64,000 bases of DNA from Terriglobus saanensis SP1PR4 (GTDB lineage Bacteria; Acidobacteriota; Terriglobia; Terriglobales; Acidobacteriaceae). Location: positions 372,001 through 436,000 of the forward strand of contig NC_014963.1 in assembly GCF_000179915.2 (NCBI RefSeq). Direction: 5' to 3'. Positions 32,273 through 40,347 of this stretch are shown here, in pieces (within the stretch, counting starts at the first letter, position 1; each line of letters starts with the position of its first letter). The translations under genes were made by a program, and so were the position numbers. The notes under the pieces are model-generated. The model saw only the letters and a program-made list of their open reading frames with translations, was not told the DNA's origin and made no database searches.

Positions 32273-33586
32273 TTAGCGCAGTGTGCTTGGGAGATCGCTG
32301 CGCGCAATCTTTTCTTGTTCCCCGGTGGCGAAGTTTTTCACGGTGATTTCGCCTGAGGCGACCTCGTTTTCACCAAGTATAAGGATGCTGCGGGCGACAC
32401 GGTCGGCCACTTCAAAGGATTTTTTCAGGCGGAAGGTACCGTCGCCCACTTCGATGCTGAGACCTTCGCGACGCAGTTCACGGGCGAGCGCGAGAGCGGC
32501 GGCGTTCTGCTCCACGCCCATGGGAGCGATGTAGGCATCCAGTTTTTTCTCTGCGGCTTCGGTGGTCTGTGCCTGCAGGGTGAGGATGAGGCGGTCTTCG
32601 CCGATAGCAAAACCGATGCCGGGGGCCTTGGGTCCGCCGATCATTTCGGATAGGCCGTCGTAGCGGCCGCCGCCGAGCAGCGCGTTCTGTGTCCCCAGGC
32701 CAGTTTCTACGGTGAACTCGAAGGTGGTGCGTGTGTAGTAATCCAGGCCGCGAACAAGGCGCGGATTCACGGTGTACGGAACGCTGCAGGCATCGAGCGC
32801 GGCGAGCACCTGGGCAAAGTGGCTCTTCGAATCGTCATCGAGGTAGTCGGCGATCTTGGGCAGCGCGTTGATAAGCTCCTGGTCGGCCTCGTCCTTGCTG
32901 TCGAGGACGCGGAGGGGATTGGTCTCGGCGCGGCGCTGGTTGTCTTCGCACATCAGGTGTTTGACGTGCGCAAGCGCTTCGCGGAGAGCGGCAACGTAGC
33001 GCGGACGGTCCGTCGCGGAGCCCACTGAATTAAGTGTCAGCTTCCAGCCCCTGAACTCGTTGCTTTCACTGGCGCGCTCGATCCCCAACTCGTCGAGTAG
33101 AGTCGCAAGCATCTCCAGGACTTCGGCATCGCGGAGCGGCGATTCGCTGCCTGATGTGACGGGCCCGATAACCTCCGCACCAATCTGGAAGAACTGGCGA
33201 TAGCGGCCTTTTTGCGGGCGCTCGCGTCGGAACTGCGGGCCAATGTAATAGAGCTTCTGGAGATGGCCTGTATCGCCAAGCTTATGTTCGATATAGGCGC
33301 GGACGACACCGGCGGTGTTTTCCGGGCGAAGCGTGAGGGACTGCGCTTTTTCACTGGCGGCGCGGGCGCGGTCCTCCCATGTGTACATCTCCTTGGAGAC
33401 GATGTCGGTCTCTTCGCCAACGCCGCGGGCAAAGAGTTCCGTGGATTCCAGGATCGGCGTGCGGATCTCGCCGAAGCCGTAGCGGGAGAAGACGGAACGG
33501 GCGGTGGCTTCGACGCGGTTCCAGAGGGCGGTTTCGGGGGGGAGCAGATCACGGGTGCCGCGTACGGCTTTGAGCGTAGAAGACAT
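32273..33586 (-). CDS. hisS: Histidyl-tRNA synthetase
   Basis: The 437-residue protein is a typical HisRS: KAVRGTRDLLPPETALW at the N-terminus, class II motif 1 region YGFGEIRTPILESTELFARG, motif 2 region YYIGPQFRRERPQKGRYRQF, the two histidine motifs (LVRGLDYYTRTTFEF and GGGRYDGLSEMIGGP) and motif 3 GIGFAIGEDRLIL, then the anticodon-binding domain. It charges tRNA-His. The downstream polysaccharide-lyase-like gene follows after 11 bases. Confidence 0.96.
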   Translation of the reverse strand: MSSTLKAVRGTRDLLPPETALWNRVEATARSVFSRYGFGEIRTPILESTELFARGVGEETDIVSKEMYTWEDRARAASEKAQSLTLRPENTAGVVRAYIEHKLGDTGHLQKLYYIGPQFRRERPQKGRYRQFFQIGAEVIGPVTSGSESPLRDAEVLEMLATLLDELGIERASESNEFRGWKLTLNSVGSATDRPRYVAALREALAHVKHLMCEDNQRRAETNPLRVLDSKDEADQELINALPKIADYLDDDSKSHFAQVLAALDACSVPYTVNPRLVRGLDYYTRTTFEFTVETGLGTQNALLGGGRYDGLSEMIGGPKAPGIGFAIGEDRLILTLQAQTTEAAEKKLDAYIAPMGVEQNAAALALARELRREGLSIEVGDGTFRLKKSFEVADRVARSILILGENEVASGEITVKNFATGEQEKIARSDLPSTLR

Positions 33587-33905
33587 GAGGGTTCTAGTTT
33601 AGCGGAGCAGGAATGGAAGCTGTGCCCTCTACTCAGCTCGGGGACGCTTGGGGCACGTCGCGGCCGTCAGGCAGAAGAGCGTTTTTTCGAGTTTGCTTCC
33701 AGGAACCGAGGTGGCCTCTGCTTCAAGATGGGGAAAACCTGGCTATTCCTCCGAAGTTGTAAAGATCACATGACTTAGATCGTGTCTGTGCACGGAAGCG
33801 GGCAGATTTGGGGGGGGCCTAAACCGTATTCTTTGCCTAAAGACAACTGACGCTATCAACGTCCCTTCTCGCAAGGTTAATAACGCATCACGGGAAGTGG
33901 GCTCC
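33587..33905. other. Intergenic region upstream of the Crp/Fnr regulator gene
   Basis: No gene is supported. It holds the divergent promoters of hisS and the regulator gene. A run of eight G at 33810-33817 (TTTGGGGGGGGCC) lies about 90 bases upstream of the regulator start and is the longest G tract I noticed; it could vary in length. No clear CRP-type palindrome was found. Confidence 0.4.
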
Positions 33906-34601
33906 ATGGAAGCACCTTTGACGAATCGTTTTCTGAGTACTTTACCGCCGGCCTATCGCAAGTCACTGATGGATCGCATGGTTCCAGTGGCGATGCCGCG
34001 CAGGATGAGTGTCTATCAGCCGGGAGAGGTGCCAAGATTTTCCTACTTCGTGACCTCTGGCTTGGTTTCTGTGGTGTCGAACCTGGAAGACGGGACGATG
34101 ACGGAGATCGAGGTTGTAGGTGCGGAGGGAATCTCTCCCTGGCTGCAGCTGCTCGGCAACCTCTCGGTGAATAGCAGCTGCTTTATGCAGGTCGCGGGAA
34201 CGGCCCTCCGTCTTCCTTTTGCGGAGATGCGGGAAGAGTTTGAAAATAATATAGATATGCGGCGGTCGGTGCTGGCCTTCGCGGAGCACCAGGCACTCGT
34301 TATGGGGCAGCTGGCCGCGTGCAATCGCCGCCATATCGTGGATCAGCGTCTGGCGCGTTGGCTTCTGATGGTGCAGGACCGTGTGCAGACGGAAGAACTG
34401 GCGCTGACGCAGGAGTTTCTGGCGGCAATGCTGGGTTCGCGCCGGACTTCGGTGGCGCTGGCTGCGGGCGAGATGCAGAAGGCAGGTCTCATTCGCTATC
34501 GGCGCGGCAAGGTCAAGATCATCGATCATGCTGGCCTGGTGAAGCGCGCCTGTGAGTGCTACACGGTGATGCAGGGCCTGATGAACGGACTCTATAAGTA
34601 G
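33906..34601 (+). CDS. Crp/Fnr family transcriptional regulator
   Basis: The 231-residue protein has a cyclic-nucleotide-binding-like beta barrel (VYQPGEVPRFSYFVTSGLVSVV, EGISPWLQLLG), a long dimerisation helix and a C-terminal winged helix with LTQEFLAAMLGSRRTSVALAAGEMQKAGLI. The barrel lacks the FGE....RSA cAMP pocket of true Crp and the N-terminal Cys set of Fnr, so its signal is unknown. In this group the HTH reads ..GSRRTSV... as in many acidobacterial paralogues. ATG 33906 has GGAAG about ten bases upstream. Confidence 0.88.
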   Translation: MEAPLTNRFLSTLPPAYRKSLMDRMVPVAMPRRMSVYQPGEVPRFSYFVTSGLVSVVSNLEDGTMTEIEVVGAEGISPWLQLLGNLSVNSSCFMQVAGTALRLPFAEMREEFENNIDMRRSVLAFAEHQALVMGQLAACNRRHIVDQRLARWLLMVQDRVQTEELALTQEFLAAMLGSRRTSVALAAGEMQKAGLIRYRRGKVKIIDHAGLVKRACECYTVMQGLMNGLYK

Positions 34602-34637
34602 GTCTTTCTTCCAGGGGTCGTCGTCGCGGCCGTGGAA

Positions 34638-34647
34638 GAATGAACGT
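34638..34647. promoter_or_regulatory. Putative TetR operator half, copy at the regulator start
   Basis: GAATGAACGT lies immediately before the TetR start codon. The same ten bases occur upstream of the reductase gene at 35217-35226, where they extend into the palindrome GAACGTTC. Confidence 0.4.
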
Positions 34648-35217
34648 ATGGAATCCAAACCAAAGCCTAAGAAGCGGGATGCCATCCTCGATGCGATGCT
34701 CGATGTCGTCGTGGAGGGAGGTTTCCACGATGCTCCGATGTCGCTGATTGCCAAGCGATCGGGAGCGAGCGCGGGCGTGATTTACCACTACTTTGCCAGC
34801 AAAGAAGAGATCATTCAGGCACTCTATGAACGCATCTACACGCTGAAGCGCACCAGCTTTTTTGAAGGCTACTCCCCGGAGATGGACGCCAAAGAGGCCT
34901 GCATTCGCGTGTGGATGAACTGGTATGCGTTCTATCGCAAGCACCTGCGCGAGATGCGTTTCCTGGAGCAGTACGAGCATGCGGGCTTTGTTTGTCCGCC
35001 CGCGAAAGAACCTCTCGGAGAAGTGGAATTGGCCTTCATGCGTCGCTTCAGCGGTCGCTCGAAGGGCGGCATTTTGAAAGACTGGCCCGAGGAAGTTCTG
35101 ATGGAGATGTCGATGGGACTGGCGTCCCGCCTGGCGCAGCAGCCGCGTAAGCTGCCGCAGTCTGTTCTAAAAGAAGTAGCGGAGCAGGTGTGGGAGTCGA
35201 TTCGGTCGGGAAAGTAG
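34648..35217 (+). CDS. TetR/AcrR family transcriptional regulator
   Basis: The 189-residue protein has the TetR N-terminal HTH (KRDAILDAMLDVVVEGGFHDAPMSLIAKRSGASAGVIYHYFASKEEIIQALYERI), followed by a ligand-binding helical domain with a typical MNWYAFYRKHLREMRFLEQYEH stretch. It is followed after 35 bases by a reductase gene with a shared candidate operator, so it probably represses itself and that gene; the inducer would be related to the reductase substrate. Confidence 0.92.
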   Translation: MESKPKPKKRDAILDAMLDVVVEGGFHDAPMSLIAKRSGASAGVIYHYFASKEEIIQALYERIYTLKRTSFFEGYSPEMDAKEACIRVWMNWYAFYRKHLREMRFLEQYEHAGFVCPPAKEPLGEVELAFMRRFSGRSKGGILKDWPEEVLMEMSMGLASRLAQQPRKLPQSVLKEVAEQVWESIRSGK

Positions 35218-35232
35218 AATGAACGTTCGGTT
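35217..35232. promoter_or_regulatory. Putative TetR operator upstream of the reductase gene
   Basis: GAATGAACGTTCGGTT contains the palindrome GAACGTTC at 35221-35228, a common TetR-family operator core, and repeats the 10-mer found just before the TetR start codon. Confidence 0.5.
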
Positions 35233-35252
35233 TATCGTGTAGGATGATCTCC

Positions 35253-36302
35253 ATGAGTGGAGATCTTGTTCTTGTCACCGGTGGAACCGGTTTTATTGGC
35301 GCACATTGCATCGCGCAGCTCTTCCATGCGGGATATCGCGTTAGGACGACGGTTCGTTCGTTAGAACGGGAAGCCGATGTTCGCGCGATGCTGAAGGTGG
35401 CGGGTTGCGAACCGGGCGCGGAGCTTTCCTTCGTAGCGGCCGATCTGATGGCCGATGCGGGCTGGGCCGAGGCGACGGCAGGTTGTACCTACGTGCTGCA
35501 TGTCGCGTCCCCCTTTCCCCTGGGCGTCCCTAAGCACGAAGACGACCTGATCGTGCCCGCACGCGAAGGTGCTCTGCGCGTTCTGCGGGCTTCTCGCGAC
35601 GCCGGGGTAAAGCGCGTGGTGCTTACGTCTTCGTTCGCTGCCATCGGCTATGGCCACAAGCCGCAGGACGCGCCGTTCGACGAGACGGTCTGGACCGATG
35701 TGGATGGCGGTGGCGTGAGCGCCTATGCGAAGTCCAAGACGCTGGCCGAGCGCGCCGCGTGGAATTTCATCGCCCGCGAAGGCGGCGATCTGGAGCTCTC
35801 CGTTGTGAATCCCGTGGGAGTCTTTGGGCCAGCCCTAGGACCGGATTTTTCGACTTCGATTGTTCTGGTGGAGCGCCTGATGAACGGGGACGTACCCGGT
35901 CTGCCGCGCATCTCTTTCGGCGCGGTGGATGTGCGGGATGTCGTGGACCTCCACCTGCGTGCGATGGTCCATCCTGCGGCAAAAGGTGAGCGTTTTCTGG
36001 CGGTTGCGGGCGAGTTTCTCTCGTTCATAGAGATCGCCAGGATACTCAAGCACCACATGGGTGGAGCGGCCAAACGTGTACCGCTTCGGCAACTTCCGGA
36101 CTGGATGGTACGCGTTGTCGCGTTGCTGGATCCGTCTGTGAAGCTAATTCTGGGGGAGCTTGGCAAGAAAAAGGGCGCCAGCAATGCCAAGGCCAGGCGC
36201 GTGCTCGGATGGACGCCGCTCACGAATGAGGAGTCCATCGTTGCTACGGCGGAGAGTTTGGTGCGGCTGGGGTTGTTGAAGGACTCTGCGAAGAAGGCCT
36301 GA
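35253..36302 (+). CDS. NAD(P)-dependent extended SDR reductase (dihydroflavonol/aldehyde reductase-like)
   Basis: The 349-residue protein begins MSGDLVLVTGGTGFIGAHCI with the GxxGxxG nucleotide motif, followed by RVRTTVRSL, the serine region VVLTSSFAAIGYG and the catalytic YAKSKTLAE (YxxxK). This is the extended SDR subgroup of dihydroflavonol 4-reductase and methylglyoxal/aldehyde reductases. ATG 35253 has AGGA at good spacing; an earlier ATG at 35244 does not. It sits behind the TetR gene with a shared operator, which suggests induction by a toxic carbonyl or xenobiotic. A dispersed repeat starts five bases after the stop. Confidence 0.9.
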   Translation: MSGDLVLVTGGTGFIGAHCIAQLFHAGYRVRTTVRSLEREADVRAMLKVAGCEPGAELSFVAADLMADAGWAEATAGCTYVLHVASPFPLGVPKHEDDLIVPAREGALRVLRASRDAGVKRVVLTSSFAAIGYGHKPQDAPFDETVWTDVDGGGVSAYAKSKTLAERAAWNFIAREGGDLELSVVNPVGVFGPALGPDFSTSIVLVERLMNGDVPGLPRISFGAVDVRDVVDLHLRAMVHPAAKGERFLAVAGEFLSFIEIARILKHHMGGAAKRVPLRQLPDWMVRVVALLDPSVKLILGELGKKKGASNAKARRVLGWTPLTNEESIVATAESLVRLGLLKDSAKKA

Positions 36303-36307
36303 AGACT

Positions 36308-36370
36308 CGTGCCCCATTCTTTCGCCAGCTTTACCGGAGAAAGGGTGGGGTCGCGCGGAGCGCACAAACG
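36308..36370 (+). repeat. Dispersed hairpin repeat, copy 5 (+ orientation)
   Basis: CGTGCCCCATTCTTTCGCC at 36308-36326 faces GAGAAAGGGTGGGG, followed by the tail TCGCGCGGAGCGCACAAAC, the same as copy 1. It starts six bases (36308) after the reductase stop codon and points the same way as the gene. Confidence 0.87.
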
Positions 36371-36391
36371 GATCTTTCGGAAAATAAAAGC

Positions 36392-36423
36392 GGATCCCTC
36401 CGCTGCGCTGCGGGATGACAAAG
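36392..36423 (+). repeat. Second dispersed repeat module, copy 3
   Basis: GGATCCCTCCGCTGCGCTGC followed by GGGATGACAAAG; same element as at 8182 and 8282, here 20 bases after copy 5 of the first module. Confidence 0.75.
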
Positions 36424-36458
36424 GTGCTTCGGCGCTACAAGATGACGTGTAAAAGGCT

Positions 36459-39400
36459 TTAGTCGCCCGCGACCGGCTCCGGGTGGGAGCGCAGGCCTCG
36501 CGGAAGCTTCTTCTCTACCGGCTTGCCGCGCCAGCTTTCCATCCGCTGACGCCACTTATCAAAGTAGATATAGACGACCGGTGTAGTGAAGAGTGTGAGG
36601 CACTGCGAGACGATCAGTCCACCGACGATGGTGATGCCGAGGGGACGGCGCAGCTCGGAGCCTACGCCGGTTCCGAAGGCCAGCGGAAGTCCACCGAAGA
36701 GGGCCGCCATGGTCGTCATCATGATGGGGCGGAAGCGCAACAGGCAGGCTTCGTAGATCGCATCGACCGGTTCTTTGCCGTGTTCGCGTTCGGCTACGAG
36801 GGCGAAGTCGATCATCAGGATGGCGTTCTTCTTTACCAGACCGATCAGGAGGATGATGCCGATCATCGCGATGACGGAGAGGTCCGTGTGTGTGATCAGC
36901 AGCGCCAGAATGGCGCCGACCCCCGCTGAGGGCAGCGTGGAAAGAATGGTGAGCGGGTGGATGAAGCTCTCATAAAGCATGCCCAGCACGATGTACACGG
37001 TCGTGAGTGCGAGCAGGATAAGCACCGGCTCCGAGGAGAGAGATTGCTGGAAGGCCTGCGCCGATCCCTGGAAGCCGCCGGTCACGGAGGCAGGCATGGA
37101 GATCGAGTTGCGCGCACGGTCGATCGCCTCCGCAGCCTGGGAGAGTGCTATCCCCGGCGCAAGATTGAAGGAGAGCGTAGCGGCGGGGGTGAGTCCCTGA
37201 TGATTGACCTGCAGCGGAATCCGCTGCATCTCGAAGTGCGTAATGGCCGTGAGCGGGATGGATTTTCCCGAGGAGTTTTTGACGTAGATCTGACGGATCG
37301 CGTCCGGGTCTTTCTGGAACTGCGGGGCCACTTCCATCACAACGTGGTACTGATTCAAGGGCTTGTAGGTGGTCGAAACCTGCCGCTGTCCGAAGGCGTC
37401 GGAGAGAATATTGTCGATGGCGAGCGGTGTAATGCCGAGGCGGGAAGCCGTATCTCGGTCGATGACCAGCGTGGATTCGAGGCCGTTTTCCAGCTGATCG
37501 GTCGCGACGTCGCGCAGCTCCGGCATCTTCTGCATGGCGGCCATCATCTTGGGCGACCACAGGTTCAGATCCTGGACGGAGTCTGCCTGCAGCGTGTATT
37601 GATACTGCGTGGCGGACTGGCGGCCACCGATGTTGAGCTCCTGTTGCGACTGCAGATACACCTGCACGCCGGGCATGCGGGAGAGTTTGGGACGCAGCCG
37701 ATTAATGATGACCTCGGCCGTATCGCCGTCCTTCGCACGTGCCGCCGGGTCTTTGAGGAAGATGAACATGTTGGCGGAGTTGGACGATCCGCCGCCTGGC
37801 CCACCGCCACCCAGATTGGTCATGACATTGAGAACGCCGGGATCCTGTTTGACGAGGTCTGTCATCTCAATCGCCTTGGCCTTCATGGCGTCGAACGAGA
37901 CGTCCTGCTGACCGAGGATGCGTCCGCCGAGCCGTCCGGTGTCCTGCTGAGGGAAGAAGCCCTTAGGAACGAGGATGAAGAGGTAGATGTTGAGGAGGAA
38001 GGTGCCGATCGTGATGAGCATCACGAGCCCCTGGTGGCGCAGGACCCAGCGCAGGCCAAGAGTGTATTCGCCCACCATCCAGTCAAAGAAGCGCTCGCCG
38101 AGCAGGTAGATGCGTCCATGCTTGTTGGCGGAGTGCGGTTGCAGGAACTTGGCCGAGAGCATGGGTGTGGTAGTCAGTGAGACACAGAGCGAGACGAGAA
38201 TCGAGACGGAGAGCGTGACGGCAAACTCGCGGAAGAGACGGCCGACGATGCCTCCCATAAGAAGGATGGGGATGAAGACGGCGATGAGCGAGATGCTCAT
38301 GGAGACGACGGTGAAGCCGATCTCGGCGGAGCCCTTCATGGCCGCGTCGTAGGGGGTAAGCCCCTCTTCAAGATGACGCGAAATGTTCTCGATGACGACG
38401 ATGGCGTCATCCACGACAAAGCCGGTGGAGATAGTGAGGGCCATCAGCGAAAGGTTGTCGAGCGTGTATCCCAGCAGATACATGACGCCGAAGGTGCCGA
38501 GGAGCGAGAGCGGAACCGACACTGCAGGAATGAGGGTAGAGCGGACTTCGCGCAGGAAGAAGAAGACGACGAGGACCACGAGGACGATGGTGATCAGCAT
38601 CGTGCGTGTGATGTCGTCGACCGAAGCGCGGATGGTGGCCGTGCGATCGAGCGCGACCTGTACCTTGATGGCGGGGGAGATCGAAGCGCTCAGGGACGGC
38701 AACATCTTATTGATGGCGTCGACTGTCTGGATGACGTTGGCGCCGGGAGACTTGAAGACAATGACAAGAATGGCCGGGTGCAGGTTGAACAAGCCGCCAT
38801 TGTGAATATCTTCCACGGAATCCACGACATCCGAGACGTCGGAGATCCTTACAATGCCATGACCGCCGATGGTAGGGGTCGCGACGTTGGAGACAGAGGG
38901 GGTCACCTGCGCGGAGGCCATTCCGGCTGCGGAGGTGGCGGTCGTGGTCGTGATAGGAGTTGCGGTGGTGGAGTAGGTTGAAGCCGTGGAACTCGTGGTC
39001 GATGCGCTGGAGGTGGCGGTTCCCGAAGAGGTGCCCGTAGTGCCGCTGCTGCTGACGGAGTTGGTCGTCGTGGTTGATGTGGTGGCGGAGGCGACATTGC
39101 TCTGCAGGCCGTTGGAAGCGGCGGCGCTTGAGACCGGCCCGCGATCGGTGGCGACGATCAGCGGTTTGTAAGCCGCTGCGCCGAAGAGTTGATCGGTCGT
39201 GGTGATGGACCACCGCTGACCTTCGGTGCCTGCACCGTTCAGGTAGCCCTTGGGCTGATTGACGTTAATGGTGGCGATGGCGGCGCGGAGCGCGTCGAGG
39301 CCAAGGCCGTAGCTGGTGAGCTGCGTCGGATTGGCTTCAATCCGGACTGCAGGCTTGGAGGAACCGCCGACGAAGGTCTGACCGACGCCATCGACGGAGG

Positions 39401-40073
39401 CCAGCTTCTGCGCGAGGACGGAGTCCGCGGCATCGTAGAGCTGGGGAACGCTCAGCGTCTCCGACGTAAGCGCAAGGATCATGATGGGCGCGTCGGAGGG
39501 ATTGATTTTGCGGTACGTCGGGTTCGATGGCAGGTTGGCCGGAAGCTGGGAACGGGCGGCATTGATCGCGGCCTGGACATCGCGGGCGGCGCCATTAATG
39601 TCGCGCGTGAGATCGAACTGCAGCGTAATCGAGGCTGAGCCGATGGACGAACTCGAGGTCATCTGGTTGATGCCCGCTATGCGGGAGAACTGGCGCTCCA
39701 GGGGAGTCGCAACAGCGGAGGCCATGGTTTCGGGATCGGCTCCCGGAAGATTAGCGCCGACGGAGATCACGGGGAACTCGACCTGCGGCAACGAAGAGAC
39801 AGGAAGCAGCTTGTAGGCCACCGCGCCGGCGAGGATGATCGCCGCCGAGAGCAGGAAGGTGGCTACGGGACGGCGGATGAAGGGCGCGGAAAAGTGAACG
39901 CCACCACCGTTGGGGCCCTCGTCTTCCTTTTGCTTCTTTTCATCGCGCGGCGAGGCGTGATCGCGTGGAGCGTGGTCGCCGCCACGGGTATCCTCGTGCT
40001 CAAGACGATAGATATCGGAGGCGGTGGCGCCGTCTCGGGGGGCTTTGTCGCCGGGTTGGAATTCGTGGCTCAT
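36459..40073 (-). CDS. RND efflux pump permease (MdtC/AcrB-like) with Ser/Thr-rich insert
   Basis: The 1204-residue protein is an HAE1-type RND permease: FIRRPVATFLLSAAIILAGAVAY as first helix, FVVDDAIVVIENISRHLEEG with the proton-relay Asp pair, and the C-terminal PSAGVGAILALLITHTDLSVIAMIGIILLIG. Two features are unusual. A polar N-terminal extension of about 60 residues precedes the first helix. In the large periplasmic loop about 94 residues (311-404, bases 38862-39143), almost entirely Ser, Thr and Ala, are inserted between IVATDRG and GHGIVRISDVSDVV, where relatives have only a few residues. It lies in an operon with the adaptor, a second RND permease and a 62-codon gene; together they resemble MdtABC. 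Confidence 0.93.
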   Translation of the reverse strand: MSHEFQPGDKAPRDGATASDIYRLEHEDTRGGDHAPRDHASPRDEKKQKEDEGPNGGGVHFSAPFIRRPVATFLLSAAIILAGAVAYKLLPVSSLPQVEFPVISVGANLPGADPETMASAVATPLERQFSRIAGINQMTSSSSIGSASITLQFDLTRDINGAARDVQAAINAARSQLPANLPSNPTYRKINPSDAPIMILALTSETLSVPQLYDAADSVLAQKLASVDGVGQTFVGGSSKPAVRIEANPTQLTSYGLGLDALRAAIATINVNQPKGYLNGAGTEGQRWSITTTDQLFGAAAYKPLIVATDRGPVSSAAASNGLQSNVASATTSTTTTNSVSSSGTTGTSSGTATSSASTTSSTASTYSTTATPITTTTATSAAGMASAQVTPSVSNVATPTIGGHGIVRISDVSDVVDSVEDIHNGGLFNLHPAILVIVFKSPGANVIQTVDAINKMLPSLSASISPAIKVQVALDRTATIRASVDDITRTMLITIVLVVLVVFFFLREVRSTLIPAVSVPLSLLGTFGVMYLLGYTLDNLSLMALTISTGFVVDDAIVVIENISRHLEEGLTPYDAAMKGSAEIGFTVVSMSISLIAVFIPILLMGGIVGRLFREFAVTLSVSILVSLCVSLTTTPMLSAKFLQPHSANKHGRIYLLGERFFDWMVGEYTLGLRWVLRHQGLVMLITIGTFLLNIYLFILVPKGFFPQQDTGRLGGRILGQQDVSFDAMKAKAIEMTDLVKQDPGVLNVMTNLGGGGPGGGSSNSANMFIFLKDPAARAKDGDTAEVIINRLRPKLSRMPGVQVYLQSQQELNIGGRQSATQYQYTLQADSVQDLNLWSPKMMAAMQKMPELRDVATDQLENGLESTLVIDRDTASRLGITPLAIDNILSDAFGQRQVSTTYKPLNQYHVVMEVAPQFQKDPDAIRQIYVKNSSGKSIPLTAITHFEMQRIPLQVNHQGLTPAATLSFNLAPGIALSQAAEAIDRARNSISMPASVTGGFQGSAQAFQQSLSSEPVLILLALTTVYIVLGMLYESFIHPLTILSTLPSAGVGAILALLITHTDLSVIAMIGIILLIGLVKKNAILMIDFALVAEREHGKEPVDAIYEACLLRFRPIMMTTMAALFGGLPLAFGTGVGSELRRPLGITIVGGLIVSQCLTLFTTPVVYIYFDKWRQRMESWRGKPVEKKLPRGLRSHPEPVAGD

Positions 40074-40133
40074 GGTGTTTCGTCGGGTTCTGCGAGTGCG
40101 GGTGGAGCGAACAAAAGATGGTGAGGAAGACTT

Positions 40134-40322
40134 CTACTCGTGTCGGAGATACTTTGCGGATCTGGATGCCGCCGTGTGCCGAATGGCTTCGAGGGCTGCT
40201 TCAAAAGGGTCTCCTTCATAAATGCCACTGACAAAACCCGCATTGACAGCTTGCACGAGAGCTCCCGACTTAATTTCTCCCTCAACGATGAATTCGCGCT
40301 GTTGCGTCAGTTGCAAGGTCAT
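40134..40322 (-). CDS. 62-residue hypothetical protein between two RND pump genes
   Basis: ATG 40322 is preceded by a perfect AAGGAGG seven bases upstream. The product begins MTLQLTQQREFIVEGEIKSG, continues ALVQAVNAGFVSGIYEGDPF and ends EAALEAIRHTAASRSAKYLRHE. It is soluble and mixed alpha/beta with no signal peptide or membrane segment; I do not recognise the family. It starts 25 bases after the stop of the upstream permease and ends 60 bases before the start of the next, so it is translated as part of the efflux operon. It could be a small regulator or accessory factor of the pump; there is no direct evidence. Confidence 0.65.
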   Translation of the reverse strand: MTLQLTQQREFIVEGEIKSGALVQAVNAGFVSGIYEGDPFEAALEAIRHTAASRSAKYLRHE

Positions 40323-40347
40323 TTGTAAGCCTCCTTGATCCTTAATC

